From the NCBI GenBank assembly GCA_024704175.1, contig CP085629.1, positions 4,650,001 through 4,714,000 on the forward strand: a DNA stretch of 64,000 nt, in the 5' to 3' direction. Position numbers and translations under genes: made by a program. This DNA is from Paenibacillus sp. P25 (lineage in GTDB: Bacteria; Bacillota; Bacilli; Paenibacillales; NBRC-103111). Below the pieces are notes generated by a model. It saw only the letters and a list, made by a program, of their open reading frames with translations, was not told where the DNA came from and did no database searches. Below, piece after piece: positions 18,657 to 27,997 of the stretch (its first letter is position 1; the number at the start of each line of letters is the position of its first letter).

Positions 18657-19649
18657 TTAAGCTAACCCTTCCGGAGGGCACCCGCCGGACAATCTTTCCC
18701 GGACGAACTCGAGCATCCGCCGGTTCTGATAGGCGACCACCTCATGACCGGTAAAAGGATACGTATGGATGAGCTTGGGGCCGGCGATCCGGTTATAGGC
18801 GGCAAAGACGGTCTCCGGCATACAGACGGTATCCTTGAGCCCTGCCGATACCATAACGGGGATCCGGATGCGGTCCGCCAGGTTGAGCACGTCGAAGTAA
18901 CTGAGCGTGTCCAGCACCTGCTCCAGGAGGCCTGGGAAACGGGCGGCGAACTGGGCGGCCTCCGTCAGGGATCCTGTGGAACTCAGAATGCCGAAGTCCA
19001 TATGGCACATATTCGGGATATTGGCCACGGCGAGGGCGGGTACATCGCTCAAGGCGGCCGTCATCAGTGCAAGCCCGCCTCCCTGGTCGCTCCCGGCCGC
19101 GGCAATGCGGGACGGATCGATTTCCGGCTGCGACCGAACCCAGTCCAGCGCTTTGACCGCGTCGACGGTAATCGCCCGGTAGTAGCGGCTTTCTTTATCC
19201 GTAATGCCTTGCGTAATCCAGCCCTTGGCCATCCCGAACGTCTGCGGCAGATGATTGCCGGTTTCCCCGCCCTGGCCGCGGATATCGACGGCAAAGACGG
19301 CAAAGCCCGCAAGCGACCACTGGCCATACTTCTCAGGGAAGCCGCTGCTTTCCGTATAGCCGTGGTACAGTACGACACAAGGAAGATTATTCTCCGGCCC
19401 GAACTTGGGCAGAAGATACCAGCCCCGGATCGGCGTATCGTCGTAGCCCTCATAAGACACTTTGTAAGCCGTTACCCATGGCATCGGCGTCGGGGCTTCC
19501 TCCCGGACGGCGTTTAGCGGCTTGGACCCCGCCGCGGTTAAGGTATGCTCCCAGAAGCTGTGCAGATCCGGCTTAGCAGTGAGCGGAGGGCTGTACTGCT
19601 CCAGCTCTTGAATTCTTTTTTCAATGGCGTTGCGGTATGGGGTTGTCAT
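18657..19649 (-). CDS. Acetyl-xylan esterase / cephalosporin-C deacetylase-like alpha/beta hydrolase
   Basis: A 330-residue member of the AXE1 family: YKVSYEGYDDTPIRGWYLLP at the N-terminal lobe, oxyanion-strand VVLYHGYTESSG, VDIRGQGGET, and a C-terminal Asp (LKDTVCMPE) and His (FTGHEVV) in the right places. At the nucleophile elbow the usual GGSQGGG reads AGSDQGGG, so the position of the catalytic serine is aspartate and a serine sits one residue earlier. Deacetylation of short sugar or drug esters is the family activity; with this change activity is uncertain. Cytoplasmic, no signal peptide. Intact frame. Confidence 0.82.
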   Translation of the reverse strand: MTTPYRNAIEKRIQELEQYSPPLTAKPDLHSFWEHTLTAAGSKPLNAVREEAPTPMPWVTAYKVSYEGYDDTPIRGWYLLPKFGPENNLPCVVLYHGYTESSGFPEKYGQWSLAGFAVFAVDIRGQGGETGNHLPQTFGMAKGWITQGITDKESRYYRAITVDAVKALDWVRSQPEIDPSRIAAAGSDQGGGLALMTAALSDVPALAVANIPNMCHMDFGILSSTGSLTEAAQFAARFPGLLEQVLDTLSYFDVLNLADRIRIPVMVSAGLKDTVCMPETVFAAYNRIAGPKLIHTYPFTGHEVVAYQNRRMLEFVRERLSGGCPPEGLA

Positions 19650-19668
19650 CTCTGATTCTCCTCAATAG

Positions 19669-19705
19669 GAAAAGTCCGCCCACCGGGGTACGGTGAAACG
19701 GACTT
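19669..19705 (-). terminator. Terminator after the sugar isomerase gene
   Basis: AAGTCCG and CGGACTT arms, followed by TTTTCC on the minus strand, just downstream of the stop at 19721. Confidence 0.65.
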
Positions 19706-19720
19706 GGTTCCATGTGTATT

Positions 19721-20485
19721 TTACAGCTGAGACAGGATTTGTTCCTTGAACTGCCTGATCGCTTCGTCGGTGTCGATCGTATATCCGCATTCGAGTCCGA
19801 CGTATCCCTGGAACCCGGTGTCCCGGATCGCCCTCAAAATATTCACGTAGTTCAGCTCTCCGGTTCCCGGTCGCTTGCGTCCCGGATTATCGGCAATATG
19901 GTAATGGTTGATACGCCCGGCGTACCCGGTGGCATTGCGAATCACGTTGCCTTCGGTAATCTGCTGGTGATACACGTCGAACACGAGCTTGACATTCCGG
20001 TCGCCGACCCGGTCGATAATATCCGCCGCTTCGTCGGAGCGCTGCAAATAATGGCCCGTATGATCGACGAGTCCGTTCAGCGGCTCGATTTCGAGCACCA
20101 GCTCCGTTCCCTGCAACAGCTCGGCGCACCGCTTCAGCGTCTCGACCATAGCGGCCCGCTGGGCTTCTCTCGGAACGCCTGCCCTTACCTGCCCGGTCTG
20201 GGTAATAATCGAACGGATGCCGAGCATCCGGCAAGCCTCCGCCGTTTCGCCAAGCGCCGCCAGATACTCCTCGCGCTTCGCCGGATCGACCAGATCGAAC
20301 ACCTTGGTGCAGGTGGCGCTGATACCTGCGCCGATTGCTTCCTGCTCCTTCGCGAAAGCCCGCAAATCGCCGAGCTCCCACCACTTGTAGACTTCCAGGC
20401 CGTCCAGGCCGTGCTCCTTCACCTTGCGCAAATGATAGAGCGCATCCCTTCCTTGGTAAGCGCCGATACAGAGCGAATATTTCAT
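19721..20485 (-). CDS. Sugar phosphate isomerase/epimerase family TIM-barrel protein
   Basis: A 254-residue xylose-isomerase-like TIM barrel. Metal-binding acids expected for the family appear as LEIEPLNGLVDHTGH, VKLVFDVYHQQ and YVGLECGY; the sequence is closest in style to hydroxypyruvate isomerase and related enzymes. Start at 20485 (MKYSLCIGAYQG) lies 9 nt after GGAGG. It probably interconverts an aldose/ketose or hydroxy-carbonyl acid. Neighbouring esterase on the same strand could share a sugar-breakdown role, but a terminator separates them. Confidence 0.8.
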   Translation of the reverse strand: MKYSLCIGAYQGRDALYHLRKVKEHGLDGLEVYKWWELGDLRAFAKEQEAIGAGISATCTKVFDLVDPAKREEYLAALGETAEACRMLGIRSIITQTGQVRAGVPREAQRAAMVETLKRCAELLQGTELVLEIEPLNGLVDHTGHYLQRSDEAADIIDRVGDRNVKLVFDVYHQQITEGNVIRNATGYAGRINHYHIADNPGRKRPGTGELNYVNILRAIRDTGFQGYVGLECGYTIDTDEAIRQFKEQILSQL

Positions 20486-20570
20486 AGCGTGCCGCCTCCG
20501 GTCCCATGGGATCATCTAACAGGTTTACCTCTGGTTTACCACATGGAGCCGGGGCTGGCAAGCATTTCTT

Positions 20571-22947
20571 TTACTGCTTCAGCTGCTTGAGAAGTCGTCT
20601 GGATTCGCCGGACGGCGTTGCGATCACTTCATATACATTGATCGTCATATCGGTGTCGACATAATCCGTCTTGATGCTCGAGAAGTCGATATACTGCACG
20701 CCGCTGGCCAGCTTATTCTGCCCGGTGAATCCGAAGGCCTGAGATCCGAGTTCCCGTCCCCGGCCGTCCACGAGGGCAAATTCCAGCTTGGAGAAGTTCT
20801 GGTCGACCACAACGGGATCCGTCCGATCCACCTGCAGGTCCACCTTCAGCTGGTAAGAATAAGTAAAGTCTCCTTTGTTAAAGCTGGTGCTCACGGAGTA
20901 ATTGTTGATGCCCACCTTGAACGGATACAGCTGCAGCACATCCGTGGTCGTATCTGCAGCGTCGTCCGGCTTCGGTCGCTCTTGAAGCGCCACCTTGAAC
21001 GTTCCGAGCGAGCGTTTGTAGGAAGAGGACGATTTCGCATCGAAGAAATGCAGCGCCAGGTTATTTCCGGTCTCCCACTCCGGCAAGCATATAGGAGAAG
21101 CTGACCACCGCGCTTGTATTCGGCAAAATCCCGGATGCCGCCGCCGACTGCCTGGTGCCCCCGTAAGTAAACCCGGTCGGACTCAGCGACTCGGTCTGGA
21201 AATTCGGCATGGCGATGGATTCGGTGCCATTGTTGGTAAGCTTGTATTTTCCTATGATCGTTTTATAACCGTATTCGTCGCTCTCGCTCATGGTGTATTC
21301 CATCAGCGAAATCTGCAGGTGCTTATCCAATACGCCGTCGGCCATGAGCGGGAACGGAGTGCCCATTGGGTAATCCGCCGCTTCCACCGCCTGCATGCCG
21401 GCGGCATCCACCGTTTGCGCGTTTGCCAGGTCTACCTTTACCACCGGAACCGCAGACCCGCCGCCGGATGACGATACGGATGCTGATGAGTCGCCGGTAC
21501 TGGAGCCGCCGGAGGTACCCGAAGTGCCTGTGCCGCTGGAACTGCTTGACCCGGTGCTCTTGCCGCCCGAGCTTGATCCGGAGCCGGAGGAGCTGCTGCT
21601 GTTTGAACTGCTGGTGCTTGAGCCGCCGCTGTTCGAGCCAGTACTGCTACTATTGCCGGAGCTGGAATTGCCGCCATTGGTTCCGGCCGTGCCAGTCCCC
21701 GATGTTTTGGCGGGGCGCTTACGGACGATGCCGTGCCGTTCTCGAGCAGTGCCATGGACAAGGTCTTGGGATCGACACCCGACGGCAGGATGGCATAGAA
21801 ATAATAATTTTCCGTTTCCTGCGGCGATATGTAGGTATCGTGAGCGGCCAGATCCGCGGAGGATACCGCGGCCCCTTCCGTTCCGAATTGATAGGAGGCC
21901 GACAGTCGCGGCGGCGTCTCCACCTTGCTTCCGTAATTGCTGACGGTAACGGTGGTCTGAACATGCAAACCGTCGTCCTGCGTGGAAATGACCGCCTTTT
22001 GCGCCATCATCTTAAGGCCGGAGTCGCTCGTTAGCGAATACGGGACGTTCTCCCCGATTTTGGCCGCTTCGCTGACGGGTCCGAGCGGAAGAGATCCCAT
22101 CACCACATCCTGGCTGTCCTTGGTATAGGTCGTCTCCAGCGTGTAGTCGCCGTTCGCTGCGGCAAGCGGTACCTCCGTTTTGAACACTAGCCTCCGGTCC
22201 TGCTTGGGCAGCAGCGTCTGATCCCCGCCCTGCTGAATGGAGGCGGTATACAGCTCTCCTCCGCTGTCTTTATAGCGGAATTTCACAGCGGACGGCAACT
22301 TGAAGTTGCTGGAGCCCAGGTTGCGCGCCATGACATCGGTGTACAGATAAGACTTCCCGTCCTCCGATACGAGGATGCTGCGGCCCGCCGTAAACGAAAC
22401 GGTCGCGTTCTGCGGCAGACTGGAATCCGCCTCATTCAGGCTGATCACGGTGCGTTTCACGTTCGTGTCTTCGGCCGCCACATTCGCGACATGCAGACCG
22501 CCTACCTCCCGGGAAACCGAGGAACTGCCGTAATCCCACGCGACGATGTCCACCTTAAGCTGGCTTGCCTTCTCTCCCGGGGGCACCTGCGCCGTGAAAC
22601 GGAAATCCCGGTTCTCTCCCGGCTGTACGCGGGCGCTCTGCTGTTCCGTCAGTCTGGCGGCATAGCTGAGGCCGCTGTCGTCGGTCACCTTGACGCCGTA
22701 GGCGTTGAAATCCACCGCTTGGCTTCCGCCGTTGTTCAGCCGGACGACGAACTGCAGCGTACCGGCGTCTCCGCCCGTAGACAGCTGCGCCTCCTCCAGC
22801 GTGAAGTAGGTGGAATTGTTAATGAACACTCCCTCTTTGCCGGCAAAAGCCGAAGGCGCGGGAATGACCGGATAAATCAGCCCGAGGCAGGTCTGCGGTA
22901 ATGGCGGTTTTGACGGCTGCGCGTTTCCATGGTTGTTGTCGTTTCAT
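20571..22947 (-). CDS. Large secreted protein with Ser/Gly linker, three frameshifts
   Basis: About 790 residues. The start at 22947 follows AAGGAGG; after a shift near 22895 a signal peptide emerges (LGLIYPVIPAPSAFA). The N-terminal half holds two or three beta-rich repeats (VVRLNNGGSQAVDFNAYGVK; VMARNLGSSNFKLPSAVKF; VTVSNYGSKVETPPRL), suggesting Ig-like surface domains. From about 21700 to 21470 comes a low-complexity Ser/Gly/Thr/Asn linker of some 75 residues, then another beta domain ending RRLLKQLKQ. Shifts near 21722 (poly-C) and 21080. No family recognised. Its start overlaps the repeat gene upstream by ATGA, and MacAB-like efflux genes precede that. Confidence 0.7.
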
Positions 22948-23345
22948 CCGTTTACCTCCTTAAAGTTTCCTGTAGGGAAACTTTCATCGTAAGCATTAGC
23001 TGAGCTTTGCGTAGCAAAGCGGTCTTCGTAAGCATTAGCTGAGCTTTGCGTAGCAAAGCGGTCTTCGTAAGCATTAGCTGAGCTTTGCGTAGCAAAGCGG
23101 TCTTCGTAAGCATTAGCTGAGCTTTGCGTAGCAAAGCGGTCTTCGTAAGCATTAGCTGAGCTTTGCGTAGCAAAGCGGTCTTCGTAAGCATTAGCTGAGC
23201 TTTGCGTAGCAAAGCGGTCTTCGTAAGCATTAAGCGTGCTTTTGCACAGCAATCTGTCATCGTTGGCGAGATTGTGCTTCCCATCGAGAACCTTGTTTTG
23301 ACATTTGCCTTGCACGACAAAGCGATGCTTATCATCGTCTTCCAC
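22944..23345 (-). CDS. Repetitive protein with six 13-residue repeats (uncertain gene)
   Basis: A GTG-started frame of 133 residues: a 40-residue head, six near-identical copies of EDRFATQSSANAY, and a short tail. Its stop overlaps the ATG of the secreted protein (ATGA), and the AAGGAGG of that gene lies within its end, suggesting translational coupling. Against it: no good ribosome site before the GTG, and a second frame through the repeats (LTKTALLRKAQLM) is also open. It may be a real coupled gene or a DNA repeat that happens to be open. No homologue recognised. Confidence 0.35.
   Translation of the reverse strand: MEDDDKHRFVVQGKCQNKVLDGKHNLANDDRLLCKSTLNAYEDRFATQSSANAYEDRFATQSSANAYEDRFATQSSANAYEDRFATQSSANAYEDRFATQSSANAYEDRFATQSSANAYDESFPTGNFKEVNG
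22989..23261. repeat. Tandem repeat, 39-bp unit, six copies plus a degenerate seventh
   Basis: Units begin GTAAGCATTAGCTGAG at 22989, 23028, 23067, 23106, 23145 and 23184; a diverged copy starts at 23223. Each unit contains a perfect hairpin GCTTTGC-GTA-GCAAAGC. The period is a multiple of three. There are no unique spacers between units, so this is not CRISPR. Confidence 0.95.
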
Positions 23346-23398
23346 ACAACATCTTCCAATTCATCCTCTTTCCAAAATTACCCGACTGCCTTAAACTC

Positions 23399-24664
23399 TC
23401 ATTTCACCGGGTTACCAAGGTCGCGGTAGGCTTTCCGCGCTCCGACCTTCCCCGCTCCCCTCCCGGGCCAATGAGCAGCTTCATCAATCGGTCCGCGCAG
23501 CGCGTCGATCGGCCGGAGCTTGGATGCCTTGTTGGCGGGGTACAGCCCGAAGATCATCCCGACCAGCACCGAGAACAAAAAGGAATAAATGCCGATATCC
23601 CAAGATACTTTGGTCGCCTGGCTCGGATTAAGCATCGGCCAGACATAAGAGGCCGCAATGCCGAGGATCAGCCCGATCAAACCGCCCAGGCCGCTGATCA
23701 CCACAGCCTCCACCAGGAACTGGAGCAAAATGTTCCGCCGCTTGGCGCCGATGGACTTGCGGATCCCGATTTCCCGGGTCCGTTCGCTGACCGTGACCAG
23801 CATGATGTTCATAATCCCGATGCCGCCGACGAGCAGGGAAATCGCCGCCACGCTGATGAGCTGGTTGGTCATCGTACTGGTGGCCGCCATCCGCGCGTTC
23901 ATCAGCTCTTCCTGGTTCATGATGTTGAAGCCCGTATCGCTTTTAAATTTGTTGGTCAAATACCGCTGTACAAAAGCCTGCGCCCGGCTGAGCTCCTCGC
24001 TGGAAGACGATTCGATGTAAGTGGTCCGGATCTGCCCCAGCTTGAAGGCGCGCTGCGCGGTAACGAGCGGAACGATCACCGCCTTGTCGATCGAAGTGCC
24101 GGCGGTGTTCGAGCCTTTGCTTTTCAGCTTGCCGACCACCGTAAAGACGACGCCGTTAATATTGATGTCCTCTCCGAGGGGACTTCGGGTGCCGAAATAT
24201 TTGTCGGCCACCTCGCTCCCCAGAACGGCAACCGGATTGCGGAAGTCGAGATCCGCCTGCGCAATGTTCCGCCCTTCCGCCAGCTCCGCCTTCATCAGGC
24301 TCAGGTAGCGGTCGTTCGTGCCGATGACGTTGTATTTGTCCTGCGTCCGGTCGTATTTGATATTGGCATTGTTCAGTGAGATCGTCGGCGCTACCGTCTG
24401 AAATTCGGGGAACAGCTCTAATTGCATCAGCTCGTTATAATCCAGCTGGGTCGCCCGGCCCGTCCCCATGACGTTCACGACAAGCTGATTCGTCCCCATA
24501 TTCTCGTACTGCTTGGCGATCTGATCCGACGAACCGCGCCCGATCGCCACCAGGGTCACGACCGAGCTCACGCCGATGATGACCCCGAGCATCGTCAGAA
24601 AACTGCGCATCGGGTTGCCTGTGACCGTTCGCAGAGCCATAGCGAGCAGCTCTATCGTCCTCAT
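23399..24664 (-). CDS. MacB-like ABC transporter permease
   Basis: Integral membrane subunit of a MacAB-type efflux system. An N-terminal helix (RSFLTMLGVIIGVSSVVTLVAIG), a large extracytoplasmic MacB_PCD domain, then three C-terminal helices with the FtsX motif (SERTREIGIRKSIGAKRRNILLQF). The ATG at 24664 overlaps the ATPase stop (ATGA). The normal ending LRPIDALRTD appears if one base is restored near 23495, with a stop at 23484, so the last 30 residues as written are probably spurious. Confidence 0.88.
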   Translation of the reverse strand: MRTIELLAMALRTVTGNPMRSFLTMLGVIIGVSSVVTLVAIGRGSSDQIAKQYENMGTNQLVVNVMGTGRATQLDYNELMQLELFPEFQTVAPTISLNNANIKYDRTQDKYNVIGTNDRYLSLMKAELAEGRNIAQADLDFRNPVAVLGSEVADKYFGTRSPLGEDININGVVFTVVGKLKSKGSNTAGTSIDKAVIVPLVTAQRAFKLGQIRTTYIESSSSEELSRAQAFVQRYLTNKFKSDTGFNIMNQEELMNARMAATSTMTNQLISVAAISLLVGGIGIMNIMLVTVSERTREIGIRKSIGAKRRNILLQFLVEAVVISGLGGLIGLILGIAASYVWPMLNPSQATKVSWDIGIYSFLFSVLVGMIFGLYPANKASKLRPIDALRGPIDEAAHWPGRGAGKVGARKAYRDLGNPVK

Positions 24665-25389
24665 GTAACCGCACCCCCGGCGGTGACGGGCACAGCCTCG
24701 TTCAGGGGACAACGGCGTTCGTCCTTGACGATCACACCGTCGCGGATGGATACGACCCGGCTGGCCGATTCGGCGATATGCAGATCATGCGTGATCAGAA
24801 CAATCGTATTGCCCTGCCGGTGCAGGTTCTGAATCAGCTCCAGCACCTCTATCCCCGTTTTGGAGTCGAGCGCGCCCGTCGGTTCGTCCGCGAGCAGAAG
24901 CGACGGGCCGATGGCCAATGCCCGGGCAATCGCCACGCGCCGCTGCTGGCCGCCCGACAGCTCGCTCGGCTTGTGATGGCCTCTTGAGCCCATGCCGAGC
25001 AGCTCCAGCATCGCCTGCCCCCGCTCTCTCCGTTCCTTGGGCGGTATGCCCGCGTAAATCATCGGCGACTCCACATTCTCAAGCGCAGTTAAGCGCGGAA
25101 GCAGGTTAAACTGCTGAAAAATAAACCCGATCTTGCGGTTCCGAAGCTCCGCCAGCTGATTGTCCGACATATGGACCGTGTCGATCCCGTCCAGCTTATA
25201 GGCGCCGGAGGTCGGCACGTCCAGCAGGCCGATCGTATTCATCAGCGTCGATTTGCCCGATCCGCTGGGTCCGACGATTGCGACGAAATCACCTTTAGCC
25301 ACGGAAAAGCTGATTTTGTTCAAAATATGCAGCGGCTCAGTCCCCCTGTAATACGTCTTGACGATATCCGTCAGCTCGATCATATTCAT
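24661..25389 (-). CDS. MacB-like ABC transporter ATP-binding protein
   Basis: ATPase partner of the MacB-like permease. Walker A GPSGSGKST, Q-loop FIFQQFNLLPRL, signature LSGGQQRRVAIARAL, Walker B LLLADEPTGALD and the H-loop ITHDLHIA are all intact. Start at 25389 follows GGGAGG by 7 nt. It sits 41 bp after the adaptor gene and overlaps the permease, forming the operon adaptor-ATPase-permease. Such systems export peptides or antibiotics across the Gram-positive membrane. Confidence 0.92.
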   Translation of the reverse strand: MNMIELTDIVKTYYRGTEPLHILNKISFSVAKGDFVAIVGPSGSGKSTLMNTIGLLDVPTSGAYKLDGIDTVHMSDNQLAELRNRKIGFIFQQFNLLPRLTALENVESPMIYAGIPPKERRERGQAMLELLGMGSRGHHKPSELSGGQQRRVAIARALAIGPSLLLADEPTGALDSKTGIEVLELIQNLHRQGNTIVLITHDLHIAESASRVVSIRDGVIVKDERRCPLNEAVPVTAGGAVT

Positions 25390-25430
25390 AGAGGTACCTC
25401 CCTTCACTTCGAATTCCTGTTACGCCTGCT

Positions 25431-27106
25431 TTAGCCGCCGTTTCTTTGGCCGCCGCTGTTTCTCTGCGTACCGCCGCCACCTTGGAAATTCCCTCCGCCC
25501 GGGAAGCCGCCCGGACCGCCCTGCATCTGCTGCCGCAGCCGGTCGAGCTCCTGCTGGCTCATGCTTTGCTGGGTCGAACGGGATTTCACGACGACTTTGT
25601 CTCCTTCCTTCAACCCGTCGGTAATTTCCGCATATGTCTTGCTGCGCACGCCGATCTTGACAGGGTGGTTCTCCTCCTTCGTCCCGTCCGGCTTCAGCAG
25701 GGTGACGAAGTAATTGCCTCTTTGCGACTGGAGCGCCTGAATCGGAAGCTGCAGCACATCCTTCTTGTCCTGGACCAAAATATCTGCGGTCGCCGTCATG
25801 CCATATTTCAGCTGGCTCGTATCATTGACGCTGAGCACGACATCATAAGCGGTTACGCCGTTGGTCGTCGTCCCCACCGTGGACACCTGGCTGACCTCGC
25901 CTTGGAACCTTTTCCCTTGAATGGCGTCTACGCTGATGTCCGCCTTCATGCCCATCTTGATTTGCGGCAGATCCAGCTCGTCCACCTGAATCGGAAGCTG
26001 CATCGTATCCGTGCTGGCCACTGCGCCCAGCCGCGTATTGGCTTCGATCTTGGCGCCGACCGGGTAGCTGGCGAGGACGTTCGCTTTTTTATTGGCAAAA
26101 TCCGTGGAGAAGACTCCGTCGAAAGGTGCGACGACCGTCAGCTCTTTCACTTTGTTCTCCGCATCGGCGACGGTGTTGCGCCGCCGTTCGATCTGCGCCT
26201 GCTTGTTGGTAATATCGTCCGGCGGCGTATCGCTGCTCATAACAGCTAGGACCGCGCCTTTCGGAACCATATCGCCGGTCTTGAACTTCAAATCCTGAAT
26301 ATTGCCGGTCGTTCCTGCAAGAATATTGACAACATCCGCATAATCGAGCGTCCCCTGATTCCGCGATTCGACCTTGAGTCCGTTCGAGCTGAACGAGCCC
26401 GTCACCTTAACCCCCGCATCGAGCGTGCCGTCGTTGTCAACGGACAGCTGCACGTCCACGAGCTTCGAGCCGTCCGTATCGGCCTTCGCCGTCGTACCGA
26501 CCGACTTGACGGTTGCCGTCTTCGTCAGCTTATAACCATCCACGGTCAAATCCACCGTATCCCCGGCTTCAGCTGCGCAGCGCTTTCCAACGGGAAGGCC
26601 AAAGTGACCTTCAGATGCTTGTAATCCGAAACCGTAGCGAGCTTCGTATTCTTATTGACGGAAGAACCGACGTCGAGGTTGTTCGCCAGCGTCAGCTTCC
26701 CCTCCATCGGGATAAAAGCGGTCATATGCGCCTGCTGGTCCTGCAGATCCGCCAGGTCCTTGAGCATTTGGTCCAGCGAGGTCTGCGCCTCTTGCAAGGC
26801 CGTTTCCTTGGTCGGGTCTGAAATAACGAACAGCACGTCTCCCTTCTTCACCGGTTGGTTCCGCGTGAGATTCATGACCTTGATCGTGCCGTCTGCCGGA
26901 GCGATAATATTTTGCTGATCCTTCGCTTCAAATTGGGAGGTTCCCGAGATCGTGGAACGGATATTTCCCTTCGTGACCGTGACGGTCGTTTCCGTGACGG
27001 TCGCGGCCGATTTCGCCTTTGGCTTCGACATCACATAGTAAGTTCCAGCACCGCCCAATACGACGATGGCGGCCACTGCGGCGATCCATGGCTTCTTCAG
27101 CCTCAT
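25431..27106 (-). CDS. Membrane fusion (MacA/HlyD-like) efflux adaptor, one frameshift
   Basis: About 560 residues with an N-terminal membrane anchor (WIAAVAAIVVLGGAGTYYVM), two biotinyl-lipoyl-like segments (IIAPADGTIKVMNLTRNQPV; TVVAPFDGVFSTDFANK), a helical hairpin region and a beta-barrel (SVDAIQGKRFQGEVSQVSTV). The end is a Gln/Gly/Asn-rich tail. The frame shifts near 26553 (one G missing). It is first of three genes with an AGGAGG site and links the ABC pump to the cell exterior. Confidence 0.88.
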
Positions 27107-27305
27107 GCTTACCCTTCCTCCTTCATACGTCCCTATGTAACTTTATGGACCTTAAGCCACATCTAACGTTATTTTATAGTCGATTTGTGAATGAAATGTG
27201 AAACGAAGATGAATGCGGGCTTAAAGGACGGAAAGAAGGCGGAGCGGCGGGGGCGGTAAAAATAGGAAGGGCCAGCCGGAAGGTTCCGGCTGACCTGGGG
27301 CATGC

Positions 27306-27353
27306 GAAAAAAGCCCTCCCGCTCCCCGCATGAGCTGCGAAGAGCGGAAGGGC
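27306..27353 (-). terminator. Intrinsic terminator after clpP
   Basis: Arms GCCCTCCCGCTC and GAGCGGAAGGGC (one mismatch) with TTTTTT on the minus strand, 29 bp downstream of the clpP stop. Confidence 0.85.
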
Positions 27354-27381
27354 CTGCTTTTTAATATCTACAACGGATCAA

Positions 27382-27971
27382 TCAGCCGGGAATCGAGCCG
27401 ATCACTTTGTCCACAATGCCGTATTCCCTGGCTTCCTCGGCCGACATGAAATAGTCGCGGTCCATGTCTTTCTCTATCTTTTCCAGCGGTTGGCCGGTTC
27501 GTTCGGCAGCAATCTGATTTAACACCTCGCGGGTGCGGAGGATCCGCTTCGCGCTGATGGCGATATCGCTCGCCTGTCCCTGCACACCCCCGTGAGGCTG
27601 GTGAATCATGATCTCGCTGTTCGGCGCGCAAAGCGCTTGCCCTTCGCGCCGGCCAGAAGCAGAATCGCGCCGAAGGATGCGGCGAAGCCCGTGCAGATGG
27701 TCGATACGTCCGGCTTGACGTACTGCATGGTGTCGTAAATCGCAAGACCCGCCGTGGTGGAGCCGCCCGGGCTGTTGATATACATATGGATGTCTTTGTC
27801 CGGATCCTCCGCCGTCAGGAACAGCAACTGGGCGATCACGCTGTTGGCTACCTGATCGTCGATCGCGGAGCCCAGGAAAATAATGCGGTCCTTGAGCGAC
27901 CGCGAATAAATATCGTAGGACCGTTCTCCCCGGCCCGTTTGCTCAACTACATAAGGAACATATGTGCTCAT
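27382..27971 (-). CDS. clpP: ATP-dependent Clp protease proteolytic subunit, one frameshift
   Basis: Serine protease that forms the barrel of ClpXP/ClpCP. The catalytic triad is visible: Ser in GFAASFGA, His in MIHQPHGG, Asp in KDMDRDYF. Start at 27971 (MSTYVPYVVEQTGRGERSYD) lies 7 nt after AGGAGGT. The frame shifts near 27620 (KGKRFALPNSE with one base restored). Sequence such as TGFAASFGAILLLAG departs from the usual IGMAASMGAFLLAAG, and it follows an ECF sigma gene by 26 bp, so it may be a second, stress-linked ClpP. Confidence 0.88.
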
Positions 27972-27997
27972 GCTTGGCACCTCCTAAGCGGTTCTGG

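Noticed and set aside
22989..23261. CRISPR array
   Set aside because: The 39-bp units abut each other with no unique spacers, and no cas genes are present.
22952..23359. Alternative repeat frame (LTKTALLRKAQLM units)
   Set aside because: It is open but lacks the stop/start overlap with the downstream gene; the other frame was preferred, though neither is certain.
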